Counted from the stretch's first letter, positions 6,198 through 12,961 are shown. The stretch is DNA of 12,961 nt from Pseudomonadota bacterium (GCA_016522385.1 JAEKFU010000068.1:1-12961); one strand, 5' to 3'. The notes: generated by a model not told the origin, from the sequence alone. Made by a program: numbers and translations.

Positions 6198-7478
6198 CTA
6201 GATCTTTTCCAGACCACACCAATCGGCAATGAACAACGCGATTGTGCCGGTGACGCGCTTCACCGATGTCAGAGAGACGCGTTCATCGAAGCCGTGGATG
6301 TTTTCGGAATAGGGCCCGTAGACCAGGCATGGGCAGTCGTCATAAAGCACGAACACTCGGCCATCGAGATAGCCAGGCGTGACGAAGCTTTCCAATGACT
6401 TACCGTAAGATGTGGCGTGTGCTCGTCCGAGCGTCTGCTCGGCATCTGATCCTTCCCCTAGCACATAGCCTTCTGCAAAAAACCCGTTGAACTCGATGCT
6501 GGGCGGGTTGTTGGACAGGAATGCGTTGTGCTGCGCCGCTGCGCGGATACAATCCTCAATTTCGCGCGCCGCCTCACGCGGATCAACGCCCGGAAAAATA
6601 GCGATCCTGCAATCGAATGAACACCAGGCCGGTACGGACGATGCCCAGTCGCCACCTTCGATCTTTCCGACATTGAAGTTGATCGGATGATCGAGTTCAT
6701 CGAAATATTTAATATCGGACTTGCGGCTGTTCCACTCCGCTTCCAGGGCGCGCAGTGCCTGCATCAATGGAAAGCATGCCTCGATCGCATTCGCCCCGGC
6801 GCCGGCATCGCGTACATGTACCGGTGCGCCGCGCACATGCACGCGAAACCAGATCACGCCGACATTGGCCCTTACCAGCTTGTCGTCCTCCGGCTCGGGA
6901 ATAATCGCGGCATCACCCCGGTAACCCCTTACCAGACAGGAAAGCGCGCCGTTGCCCGTGCACTCTTCTTCGGTAACCGATTGTACATGTACTCGCGCCG
7001 CCGGCTGGTATCCCAGTGCCCGGAGCGCATCAAGCGCATGGATATTCGCCGCAAGGCCTGCCTTCATATCGGCACCACCGCGGCCATACAGCCAGTCGCC
7101 CTCAATCGCCGGCTCAAACGGCGGTCGTGACCACATCTCGAGCGGGCCGACCGGCACAACATCGACATGACCATTGAGGATAAGCGATTGCCCCTTATCC
7201 TCGCGTGGCCTGTGCGTGCCGACCACATTGATGGCATTGCTATAGTCGACCTTGACCGGTGAAAAACCGGGGTGGTCCTCGATCTCGGCAATATCCACCG
7301 CCCAGCGATCCATCGCCAGCCGGCGCGACTTCAGCGCCTCGAAGATGAAACCCTGGCAAGTGTGTTCCTGACCACGCAACGACGGAAACCGGATCAGCTT
7401 CTGGGTGAAGGCCGTCTGCGCAGCAAAACCCGCCTCGACAGCTGACAGGATGTCTTTGGCCAGTTCATCGTCGAGCAT
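6198..7478 (-). CDS. M20-family metallopeptidase/deacylase (ArgE/DapE/ACY1-like)
   Basis: A 426-residue cytoplasmic di-zinc amidohydrolase; relatives remove acyl or amino-acid groups from N-acylated amino acids or peptides. Visible active-site landmarks: LNGHVDVVPVG with His104 and Asp106, GRGGADMKAG with bridging Asp137, TEEECTGNGA with the catalytic Glu pair near 170-171, PEPEDD with Glu195, and ENIHGFDE with His395. The dimerisation region carries GAPVHVRDAGAGANAIE (about 217-233). All expected ligands are present, so it should be active. A longer frame runs to 7649 (57 extra residues), but ATG 7478 has a strong GGGAGGG ribosome site and gives the usual length. The next gene starts 4 bases after its stop. 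Exact substrate (acetylornithine, succinyl-DAP or another) cannot be decided; no arginine or lysine pathway genes adjoin it. Confidence 0.92.
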   Translation of the reverse strand: MLDDELAKDILSAVEAGFAAQTAFTQKLIRFPSLRGQEHTCQGFIFEALKSRRLAMDRWAVDIAEIEDHPGFSPVKVDYSNAINVVGTHRPREDKGQSLILNGHVDVVPVGPLEMWSRPPFEPAIEGDWLYGRGGADMKAGLAANIHALDALRALGYQPAARVHVQSVTEEECTGNGALSCLVRGYRGDAAIIPEPEDDKLVRANVGVIWFRVHVRGAPVHVRDAGAGANAIEACFPLMQALRALEAEWNSRKSDIKYFDELDHPINFNVGKIEGGDWASSVPAWCSFDCRIAIFPGVDPREAAREIEDCIRAAAQHNAFLSNNPPSIEFNGFFAEGYVLGEGSDAEQTLGRAHATSYGKSLESFVTPGYLDGRVFVLYDDCPCLVYGPYSENIHGFDERVSLTSVKRVTGTIALFIADWCGLEKI

Positions 7479-7483
7479 CGCTG

Positions 7484-7490
7484 CCCTCCC
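7484..7490 (-). promoter_or_regulatory. Strong ribosome binding site deciding the M20 peptidase start
   Basis: GGGAGGG on the reverse strand, five to six bases before ATG 7478. It argues against the 57-residue N-terminal extension that the open frame would allow. Confidence 0.7.
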
Positions 7491-7514
7491 GGTTTCCGCT
7501 CGCGCCAGTAGACA

Positions 7515-7530
7515 TGAAGCACCAGCTTCA
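7515..7530. repeat. Short perfect hairpin in the M20/arsC divergent region
   Basis: TGAAGC, loop ACCA, GCTTCA, located 37 bases before the M20 start in the 195-base gap between divergent genes. It could be an operator or leader hairpin. I see no convincing promoter in this gap. Confidence 0.3.
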
Positions 7531-7673
7531 GACAAGCAAGATGATGGAATACAAGGCTTCGGCCTCGACAAGAGAGCTAAGTAGCGGCCAACTTCCTCGG
7601 CGTGCGGTGTCAAGCGTGTTATATGGTTGTCATAATCCAAATGTATCAAGTACCTGAATCGAAAGAGATTTAA

Positions 7674-8183
7674 ATGTCTGATTGCAATTTCAACGTTTTA
7701 ATCTTGTGCACCGGCAATTCGGCGCGCTCGATCCTTGCCGAAGCGGTGCTCGATCACATGAGTGCTGAAGCGGATGGCAATATTCGGGCCTTTTCGGCCG
7801 GCGTACGGCCAAAGGGTGAAGTCCATCCCGCGGCCCTAAAGGTCTTACGCCAAAATCGCATCCCGACGACCGCGCTACGTTCGAAAAGCTGGGATGAATT
7901 CGCACTGTCTTCGGCGCCGACGATGAATGTTGTGATTACCGTATGTGATTCGGCGGCCGGGGAAACCTGCCCCATCTGGCCGGGTTCGCCAGTCCGCGTG
8001 CATTGGGGCCTCTCCGATCCTGCCGCCGTTGTTGGATCCTCGCAAGAGGAGTTGGCCGCGTTCCAAAAGACCTTCGATGACGTGAGCGCCCTAATGGCGC
8101 GCCTCATCGACGTCGCCGAAGCCGACCTCGACCGCGACATCCTGCAAGCACGCCTGCAGCAAATCCATCAGGTCGCTGCGTGA
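7674..8183 (+). CDS. arsC: Arsenate reductase, thioredoxin-coupled (low-MW phosphatase fold)
   Basis: A 169-residue cytoplasmic enzyme reducing arsenate to arsenite with electrons from thioredoxin. The phosphatase-type P-loop CTGNSARS contains Cys12-x5-Arg18. TVCDSAAGETCPIWPG supplies Cys91 and Cys99, the relay cysteines seven residues apart as in this family, and SDPA gives Asp115, the general acid position. SAGVRPKGEVHPAALKVL (41-58) is also family-typical. The ATG at 7674 has a purine-rich AAAGAGA ribosome site five bases upstream. It is an orphan: no arsR, arsenite pump (arsB/acr3) or other ars gene is next to it. It is divergent from the M20 peptidase, and repeat copy B begins just after its stop. 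A general phosphatase role is less likely given the three cysteines. Confidence 0.93.
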   Translation: MSDCNFNVLILCTGNSARSILAEAVLDHMSAEADGNIRAFSAGVRPKGEVHPAALKVLRQNRIPTTALRSKSWDEFALSSAPTMNVVITVCDSAAGETCPIWPGSPVRVHWGLSDPAAVVGSSQEELAAFQKTFDDVSALMARLIDVAEADLDRDILQARLQQIHQVAA

Positions 8184-8199
8184 TCCACTAGAGCGTGTT

Positions 8200-8301
8200 T
8201 TTCTCATATGGAACCTTTTGATGGCCCAAATCCGGCCATCGGACGTCGTTACCGAACTTGGCCGATGACCCACATCGCGCTGCGTTCCGTAACTAGGGTC
8301 T
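8200..8301. repeat. Mosaic intergenic repeat, copy B
   Basis: In the gap (8184-8406) between convergent arsC and amidinotransferase genes. Block order on the + strand: TTTCTCATATGGAA with ending TTTTGA (8200-8221), GGCCCAAATCCGGCC (8223-8237), GGACGTCGTTA (8241-8251), a hairpin, CTAGGGTCT (8293-8301). The hairpin has outer arms GTTACCGAAC (8249-8258) and GTTCCGTAAC (8284-8293) and inner stem CGATG, loop ACCCA, CATCG (8263-8277). Layout parallels copy A (5070-5218), including an ACCCA/AACCA loop, but in shuffled order. No protein is encoded. Function unknown. Confidence 0.7.
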
Positions 8302-8358
8302 GTTGAGCAGAAGTGTATACGGCTTTGCGCCCGCATCGCGCTCCAACTTACTGAAGCC

Positions 8359-8407
8359 GATCAGGTCCCATGACTGTTGATTGGGACAACCAAGGGCCCT
8401 CCTGATC
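8359..8407 (-). terminator. Inverted repeat abutting the amidinotransferase stop, possible terminator
   Basis: Outer arms GATCAGG (8359-8365) and CCTGATC (8401-8407) enclose a second stem, GTCCCA (8365-8370) with TGGGAC (8382-8387), plus the palindrome AGGGCCCT (8393-8400). It begins at the last base of the amidinotransferase stop codon. There is no following T-run, so intrinsic termination is uncertain. Confidence 0.35.
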
Positions 8408-9459
8408 TAGGCCGCATCCCGTCTCAACGGCAGGGTAATGCAGCGAATGGCGCCGCCCCAAAAGCCGATGGCGTCGCACGGGGTCGGCACCGGTTCGATG
8501 CCGCGCTTGCCGAGCTCATCCATCACCCGGTTGAAGCGCGGATCGATCATGTAGTGTTTGTCATCAAGGCTGACACCAACCGTAGCATGGGCGTTCATTT
8601 CCTCCTCAGTGATCTCGATCACCTCCCAGTCTTTCAGTGGTGCCGGAAGTCCGTTCACCAGTGCCGGCAGATGCGCCATCAACAATCCTTCGCGCAGCAG
8701 ACACATGATGCCGAGCGCATGCAAGATCGGTCCCTTGATTGGCATCGTGTGGACGGTATAACCCCAGCGCTCGATATAGCGTTTCAGCCAGGCAATGCCG
8801 GCTGCATTCGAACAAAGTTCACCTTCGCCGACAAAGATGTCATTGCCGTTGATTAGAATATCTCCGCCTTCCAGAAACGGTCCCGGCCCCTCACCGGACG
8901 GTTTCCATGGCGCCGCGCATGGCATGGCGACGTAGTGGGCGTCCGGGTCAGCATCGATCATCGGCAGGATCGTGTCGCGCAAGGCAAACACCTCTTTGCG
9001 GCGATAGGCGCGGCGAATTGAAATTTCCAGATAATGCTTGCCGATGACGAACACCGGGTCTGCCGGATAGAGCTGCGAACAACCCTGTTGCAGCTCTTCC
9101 AGATGGCGGGTTTCTTCCGGCGCGTAGGGGCGCACCCGGTGCACTTTGACACCATACCGCTCGTAGGTTGCGGCCACACCATCAATTTGCTCAGCGGTGC
9201 GTTTCCAGCGCTCGGGAAAGTGAACCTTGATGTCGAGTGGCTTGTTGCCATTGGCGATTAACGCATCGCGTAACTCGTCATTGTAATGCGACAGATCCTT
9301 GCCGAACGGTGGTAGCGTCAAGCCATCGGCAATGCCGACCACGACTTCGCGTAACTTGCCAAACTCGCTGTGCGAGCCGATGCCGACGTCCGCTTCTCGA
9401 TGTTGGGTGATTTGCAAGGTCGCTCCGTCCTTCTGATTAATCTGCGATTTGTCGTTCAT
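8407..9459 (-). CDS. Amidinotransferase related to glycine amidinotransferase (AGAT-like)
   Basis: A 350-residue enzyme of the guanidino-group-modifying superfamily, whose AGAT members move an amidino group from arginine to an amine. Landmarks: YPADPVFVIGKHYLEISIRR (131-150) matches the AGAT region with Asp134; GPFLEGGDILINGNDIFVGE (193-212) supplies Asp200; GPILHALG (243-250) supplies His247; and GGAIRCITLPLRR (335-347) places the covalent Cys340. The triad-type residues are all present. The residue before the cysteine is Arg, where AGAT has His, and the AGAT substrate segment around MAWR is not conserved, so the acceptor may not be glycine. ATG 9459 is the only sensible start; the longer frame to 9630 adds 57 residues lying inside the upstream gene. 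It overlaps the DUF1194 gene by 23 bases, implying coupled translation. Dihydrolase activity is the main alternative. Confidence 0.85.
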   Translation of the reverse strand: MNDKSQINQKDGATLQITQHREADVGIGSHSEFGKLREVVVGIADGLTLPPFGKDLSHYNDELRDALIANGNKPLDIKVHFPERWKRTAEQIDGVAATYERYGVKVHRVRPYAPEETRHLEELQQGCSQLYPADPVFVIGKHYLEISIRRAYRRKEVFALRDTILPMIDADPDAHYVAMPCAAPWKPSGEGPGPFLEGGDILINGNDIFVGEGELCSNAAGIAWLKRYIERWGYTVHTMPIKGPILHALGIMCLLREGLLMAHLPALVNGLPAPLKDWEVIEITEEEMNAHATVGVSLDDKHYMIDPRFNRVMDELGKRGIEPVPTPCDAIGFWGGAIRCITLPLRRDAA

Positions 9460-10240
9460 TGCCGCGCCGGATGCAAGCCGCACATGCATGGAGCATGCGG
9501 CCGCCGGCAGGACGATGACGCTTGGTGATCGGTGGTGTGATCTCGCGAACCAGCTTGCGCAACATGGCCGCGGCAAAATCGCCATAATCGGCAGCGGTCT
9601 CGACGAACGAGCCGGCACCGACAATGACATTCCTGAAATAATAGTTTGTCAGCCTGGCATCATCTGATTCGATCGCCAGGCCATTTACCGTGATCCCGAG
9701 CGCCAGCGCATGCTGGCGTGGTACGCCAAGCGCTGGACGCGTGTTGTTGCGGCCATCTCCTGAAATGTCGATCGTCCTGCGGGTGCCGTCAAATTGGTTT
9801 TCCTGCAAGAGTTCCGTCGCCCGACGGATCGCCCCACCGAGCGCGGTATAGCCGGAAAGGCCACCTCGCGATACGCGCCCGACCCGCTCGCCAAATTTCA
9901 TCGCAGTGTGTCGATCGTAGATATGGGTGAACGGCACGACCAGTTTGATATTGTAGTTTTGGCTCCACAGGATCATCGCCACCGCGATTCCGTTGCCGCC
10001 CAGCCGCTCGATCGTCGATGTGACGCGCGGGTTACGAAATGCCTCTGCTATACCTTTCAATTGCAGCTGGTATTCAAAGCGATCCACGCTCGCCGAGACA
10101 TCAACAGCCAACACGAGCTCCAGCGACACTTTGGTCGTATCGGCGCATTGAACGTCACTTGATGCACATAGCAAGCCAAGCCAGCACAACAACGTGTGCC
10201 AGGCACATCTGGTCGATTTCAAACTGGGGTAACGTCTCAT
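9437..10240 (-). CDS. Exported DUF1194 protein with von Willebrand factor A domain
   Basis: A 267-residue protein with an N-terminal signal peptide (WHTLLCWLGLLCASS, about 14-28, probable cleavage near QCA-D at 33) followed by a VWA domain. The MIDAS metal site is complete: DVSASVD with Asp47, Ser49 and Ser51, Thr132 in GGLSGYTALGGAI, and Asp162 in DISGDGRNN. The layout matches DUF1194, a family common in Alphaproteobacteria and of unknown function; VWA domains usually mediate metal-dependent protein binding. ATG 10240 is preferred because it begins the signal peptide directly; ATG 10288 would add 16 basic residues. The C-terminal tail after about residue 232 carries a CAAC motif (252-255) and is not obviously part of the VWA fold. 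Its last 23 bases overlap the start of the amidinotransferase gene. No classic lipobox is seen. Confidence 0.88.
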   Translation of the reverse strand: MRRYPSLKSTRCAWHTLLCWLGLLCASSDVQCADTTKVSLELVLAVDVSASVDRFEYQLQLKGIAEAFRNPRVTSTIERLGGNGIAVAMILWSQNYNIKLVVPFTHIYDRHTAMKFGERVGRVSRGGLSGYTALGGAIRRATELLQENQFDGTRRTIDISGDGRNNTRPALGVPRQHALALGITVNGLAIESDDARLTNYYFRNVIVGAGSFVETAADYGDFAAAMLRKLVREITPPITKRHRPAGGRMLHACAACIRRGNERQIAD

Positions 10241-10305
10241 CAACTGTCTTGTCCGATGATGTCGCGCGACGGGATGCCGCGCGGTCATTCCATTTCACTG
10301 CCGAT

Positions 10306-10322
10306 ATTGTCTTCTAGACAAT
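10306..10322. promoter_or_regulatory. Inverted repeat between DUF1194 and PCu(A)C genes, candidate operator
   Basis: ATTGTC, spacer TTCTA, GACAAT: a perfect six-base inverted repeat, 31 bases before the GTG start of the copper chaperone gene, in the 113-base divergent gap. The same gap holds two GC palindromes, GTCGCGCGAC (10261-10270) and CCGCGCGG (10277-10284). The binding protein is unknown; I do not recognise a CueR-type site. Confidence 0.35.
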
Positions 10323-10353
10323 GAACGAGTGACGCCTCAACAAGGACTGCAAT

Positions 10354-10833
10354 GTGAACCGGTACAAAATTCAATTTTTGGCAGCCATCGCACTGACCAT
10401 TGCCGCCATAGTCGCTTTTTCCATGTCGGTGCTGGCCGGCAACCTGAAAGTTGAGCAGTCTTTTGCACCGGCCTCGATCGGGGCGGCAAAATCCAGTGCG
10501 ACTTACTTTGTTATCATCAATGACACCAGTACTGACGACAAACTAGTCTCCGCATCAACCAAGGCCGCCCGCAAGGCGGAGCTTCACAACCATTTCATGG
10601 AGAATGGTGTGATGAAAATGCGTAAGGTTGAGGCGCTCGATGTGCCGGCCGGCAGTCGCGTCATGCTCAAGCCCGGCGGTCATCACATCATGCTATTCGG
10701 CCTGCAGGCACCGCTCAGGGACGGCGGCAGCTTTGAACTGCAGCTCAACTTCGAAAGGGCTGGAACGGTCACGTTGCAGGTGCCGATCAAACCACAAGGC
10801 CACAAGATGACGGATCAAAAGTCCACCGAGTGA
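10354..10833 (+). CDS. Periplasmic copper chaperone PCu(A)C
   Basis: A 159-residue exported protein that binds Cu(I) and delivers it to the CuA or CuB sites of cytochrome c oxidase. An N-terminal hydrophobic segment FLAAIALTIAAIVAFSMSVLAG (8-29) is a signal peptide or anchor with likely cleavage after VLA. The family copper motif H-x10-M-x21-H-x-M is matched exactly by His78, Met89, His111 and Met113, within ELHNHFMENGVMKMRKVE and PAGSRVMLKPGGHHIMLFGL. The GTG at 10354 is the start: an ATG two bases earlier runs straight into TGA, and AAGGA at 10342-10346 lies seven bases upstream of the GTG. The C-terminus is short and lacks the Met/His-rich tail seen in some relatives. It ends 10 bases from the convergent MOSC gene, with no SCO or oxidase gene adjacent. 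Confidence 0.95.
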   Translation: MNRYKIQFLAAIALTIAAIVAFSMSVLAGNLKVEQSFAPASIGAAKSSATYFVIINDTSTDDKLVSASTKAARKAELHNHFMENGVMKMRKVEALDVPAGSRVMLKPGGHHIMLFGLQAPLRDGGSFELQLNFERAGTVTLQVPIKPQGHKMTDQKSTE

Positions 10834-10843
10834 CGGTCTTCTG

Positions 10844-11923
10844 TCATGATGACCGGTCGTACGGGCCACTCACCAGCAGCCAGGCACCATCCGGGACCAT
10901 CGAAACCCCTTCATGGCCGTCGACGATCAATCGGTTGGGTTCGGTCATTTGACGAACACGCAGTCGGATCGTCCTCGTGGGCGTGGAACTCACCGGATGC
11001 ACATGGATCGAATCGCCAGGTGAGGCTGGCAACATCGGCCAGTTTACGGACAGGTTTTGCAGTACGAGCATGCCATCATTATGGGCTTCAAGCCGCAAAT
11101 AGCGTGGCCATTGGGCCGGCGGCGGCGCACGCTCGGGCAGGTTCTCGGACGGATTCCCGTCCCATGACCCAAGGTCTTCCAATGCATCTTCAATGCGGAT
11201 GTCACCGCCTGCGACGACCCGCGCATAGACGCCACAGTAGAGATGTCCGGTAAATTTGCGGAGGACTGCCGGCACGTTGAGGCCGGTGTCCGCTGTCGCA
11301 GGATCAACCGTTGTGGCCGCACACCGCATTGCCGGTCGGGTGATCTCGATCCGAGCATTACCGGCCTTGTAACGCCGACCGATCATCGCGAATTCCGACC
11401 AGGCCGGTAAACCCTCGAGGAACAGATTGCCGCGGAACCGCAACGGGTCTATTTCCGCCCCGGCGGCTTGCGCCAGTTCGCGGACCGAGGTCAGGTTGAT
11501 TAACGATAGTCCGGTGTCGGTGAAGTCCCAATGGCCGTGGCCCGGGGCCTGCACATGTAATTCGGGGATGGAGTGCGGCCCGGCCTCGAAATGTGAGCGA
11601 ACCAACGCGTTGATATCCGCGAAATCGCTGCTATCCTGGAGGCCTGCCGTTGCCGAACAGCCGTCGGGTGCGGTTACCGTGATGGACGGCGCCTGGTCAT
11701 CCAATCTCGCTTTGAACCTTGCCACCTCGGGATAGACCGTGAGTTGCAGGAACGTTCGTGCCGGCACCCATTCGCCAGCCACCGGTTTGCCAGGCAGGTT
11801 GCCGGAAGTGAATGCGCATACCCGATCAAATGGCAGTCCGGCACCTGCAGCCAGTTGGGCCTCGTCCAATGCTTCAGGCGTGAAGCCCTTGACCGGATAG
11901 CGATAGATCTTGGCAACGCGCAT
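10844..11923 (-). CDS. MOSC-domain protein with extra C-terminal domain
   Basis: A 359-residue protein with an N-terminal MOSC beta-barrel (MRVAKIYRYPVKGFTPE, about 1-90) and a MOSC domain (about 130-246), related to the YcbX/mARC group that carries a molybdenum cofactor and reduces N-hydroxylated compounds. Motifs: SLINLTSVREL (140-150), RFRGNLFLEG (162-171), ITRPAMRCAATTVDP (194-208) with Cys201, and HLYCGVYARV (228-237) with Cys230. After an acidic, proline-rich linker (247-272) comes a tail of about 88 residues (272-359) with VSNW/GDSIHV-like beta segments. Unlike E. coli YcbX this tail has no cysteines, so it is not a 2Fe-2S ferredoxin domain, and I do not recognise it. ATG 11923 is clear from the MOSC N-terminus. 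The DMT permease ends 91 bases upstream on the same strand. Molybdenum binding is family inference. Confidence 0.88.
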   Translation of the reverse strand: MRVAKIYRYPVKGFTPEALDEAQLAAGAGLPFDRVCAFTSGNLPGKPVAGEWVPARTFLQLTVYPEVARFKARLDDQAPSITVTAPDGCSATAGLQDSSDFADINALVRSHFEAGPHSIPELHVQAPGHGHWDFTDTGLSLINLTSVRELAQAAGAEIDPLRFRGNLFLEGLPAWSEFAMIGRRYKAGNARIEITRPAMRCAATTVDPATADTGLNVPAVLRKFTGHLYCGVYARVVAGGDIRIEDALEDLGSWDGNPSENLPERAPPPAQWPRYLRLEAHNDGMLVLQNLSVNWPMLPASPGDSIHVHPVSSTPTRTIRLRVRQMTEPNRLIVDGHEGVSMVPDGAWLLVSGPYDRSS

Positions 11924-12014
11924 AGTGTGGGGTTGTGTCCGCTCTCATTCAGTGATTGAGCCCAATGCTTAGCGACTTTCACATGAATGGTGCAAGGCGG
12001 ACCGGCAATCTCGC

Positions 12015-12959
12015 TCACCATCTGTACTTTTTTGAAATGTGAGTGACGTTCTCACCGAAGTTGCGCAATTTTGCCTCGCGCCGGAGTGCGTAAATGCCGG
12101 ATAAAGCAATCAGTGCCATTCCGGCAAAAGCAAGCATGTCCGGCACGTCACCGAACACCAGATAACCGAACAGTAACGACCACAAGACCATCGAGTAGCG
12201 CATTGGCGCCGATGAGGCGACATCGGCCGTACGGATAGTTAGCACCATGAAACTGTAGGCTGCAGCGATCATGAATGCCGAGGCCCACAGATAACCGATC
12301 TGGCGGGCGTCAAGCGGCACGAAGCCGGTCCAAAGGCCCCAGACAAATCCACCCAAGGTAACCGCCAGAGCGTTGGCCAGGGCGACGATCATCGAGGGGA
12401 CATTGGCAGGGATGCGCCGAGTGATGATGTCGCGTGCTGCGACCGTTACCAACGCACCCATGGCATAAAGGGAATAGATGTTGAACTCGCTGCCGCCCGG
12501 CCGGACGATCAGCAGCACACCAACGAAGCCGATCGTAACCGCGCTCAGCCGTCGCCAGCCAACACGCTCACCCAGAAAGATCACGGCAAGCACGATAACC
12601 AAAAAAGGTACGGCCTGCAGTATGGAATTCGCATTGGCAAGCGGCAGGTTCAAGAGGGCTGTAACGAACAGAAATGTGGTGGCCAGATCGGCAACGGCGC
12701 GCAATGCTACCGGTCGCGACAGCAACGCCGGCAGCGACCGCATCGCACCAATGTATGTGCAGATTGAACCAATGATGACGATCGTAAAAACGCCGCGCAC
12801 GAACAGCAATTCGCCGATCGGCATCGTCACGCCAATATACTTGATGATCGCATCATTGACTGCAAATGATAGCATGGCCAGGGCCATATATATGCCGCCC
12901 CGGACCGGGTCGTTTTCACTTGCTGACCGCTGGTCTGTCACAGTCAAGTCGGTGCCCAC
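12015..12959 (-). CDS. EamA/DMT-family permease, N-terminus at window edge
   Basis: A 314-residue inner-membrane transporter of the drug/metabolite superfamily, probably ten helices in two EamA repeats. Repeat one (about 22-152) ends in the characteristic LGERVGWRRLSAVTIGFVG (129-147) and LLIVRPGG segment; repeat two covers about 160-290, and a charged cytoplasmic tail follows. SFAVNDAIIKYIG (31-43) is typical of the first helix. Length matches the family. The first in-frame start visible is GTG 12959, three bases from the edge; the true start could lie outside the window, though the hydrophilic 20-residue lead already looks complete. Substrate is not predictable: family members export amino acids, purines or other metabolites. 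No regulator or pathway gene identifies it, and it may share a transcript with the MOSC gene. Confidence 0.9.
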   Translation of the reverse strand: MGTDLTVTDQRSASENDPVRGGIYMALAMLSFAVNDAIIKYIGVTMPIGELLFVRGVFTIVIIGSICTYIGAMRSLPALLSRPVALRAVADLATTFLFVTALLNLPLANANSILQAVPFLVIVLAVIFLGERVGWRRLSAVTIGFVGVLLIVRPGGSEFNIYSLYAMGALVTVAARDIITRRIPANVPSMIVALANALAVTLGGFVWGLWTGFVPLDARQIGYLWASAFMIAAAYSFMVLTIRTADVASSAPMRYSMVLWSLLFGYLVFGDVPDMLAFAGMALIALSGIYALRREAKLRNFGENVTHISKKYRW

Positions 12960-12961
12960 AC

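Noticed and set aside
7479..7649. 57-residue N-terminal extension of the M20 peptidase
   Set aside because: The GGGAGGG ribosome site and normal family length point to ATG 7478, and the extension crosses the divergent promoter region.
8377..8856. 159-residue + strand frame
   Set aside because: Shadow of the amidinotransferase C-terminal half, which contains catalytic motifs on the minus strand.
9460..9630. 57-residue N-terminal extension of the amidinotransferase
   Set aside because: It lies wholly within the DUF1194 reading frame and has no family similarity; the family's conserved region begins after ATG 9459.
11674..12021. 115-residue minus-strand frame starting over the DMT stop codon
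   Set aside because: It overlaps the MOSC N-terminal region in another frame, and the MOSC frame carries the family motifs.

Overview
The window looks like an ordinary chromosomal stretch of an alphaproteobacterium. This is inferred from gene content: a MocR regulator beside pyridoxamine-oxidase-like and PaiB genes, a DUF1194 VWA protein, PCu(A)C and EamA transporters. Base composition is moderately GC-rich by eye. No tRNA, rRNA, CRISPR array, transposase or phage gene is visible. Thirteen protein genes fill almost all of it; no gene-free stretch exceeds 300 bases.

Region 1 (1-4192): a MocR/GntR-type PLP-dependent regulator on the + strand (2738-4192) faces a tight leftward run of four genes. 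These are a RimJ/RimL-like GNAT acetyltransferase, a pyridoxamine-oxidase-like FMN split-barrel protein, a PaiB-type FMN-binding regulator and a class I glutamine amidotransferase cut by the left edge. Spacings of 3, 8 and 69 bases suggest one operon, plausibly controlled by the divergent MocR protein.

Region 2 (4193-8183): an exported metallo-beta-lactamase-fold protein with its own promoter (+), then a convergent gap holding mosaic repeat copy A. Next are two leftward genes, an M20 metallopeptidase/deacylase and a Trp-rich uncharacterised protein starting 4 bases after it, and then a divergent thioredoxin-type arsenate reductase (+).

Region 3 (8184-10833): a second convergent gap holds repeat copy B and a separate inverted repeat. 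A leftward pair follows: an exported DUF1194 VWA protein overlapping by 23 bases an AGAT-like amidinotransferase. Divergent from it is a periplasmic PCu(A)C copper chaperone.

Region 4 (10834-12961): leftward MOSC-domain protein with an unexplained C-terminal extension, and an EamA/DMT permease reaching the right edge.

The most unusual items are (i) two mosaic intergenic repeats in convergent gaps, one apparently carrying a 96-base palindromic insertion; (ii) an MBL-fold protein whose HxHxDH motif is replaced; (iii) the AGAT-like enzyme coupled to a secreted VWA protein; and (iv) the MocR-flanked FMN/acyltransferase operon. I see no clear evidence of a completely new multi-gene defence or mobile system.
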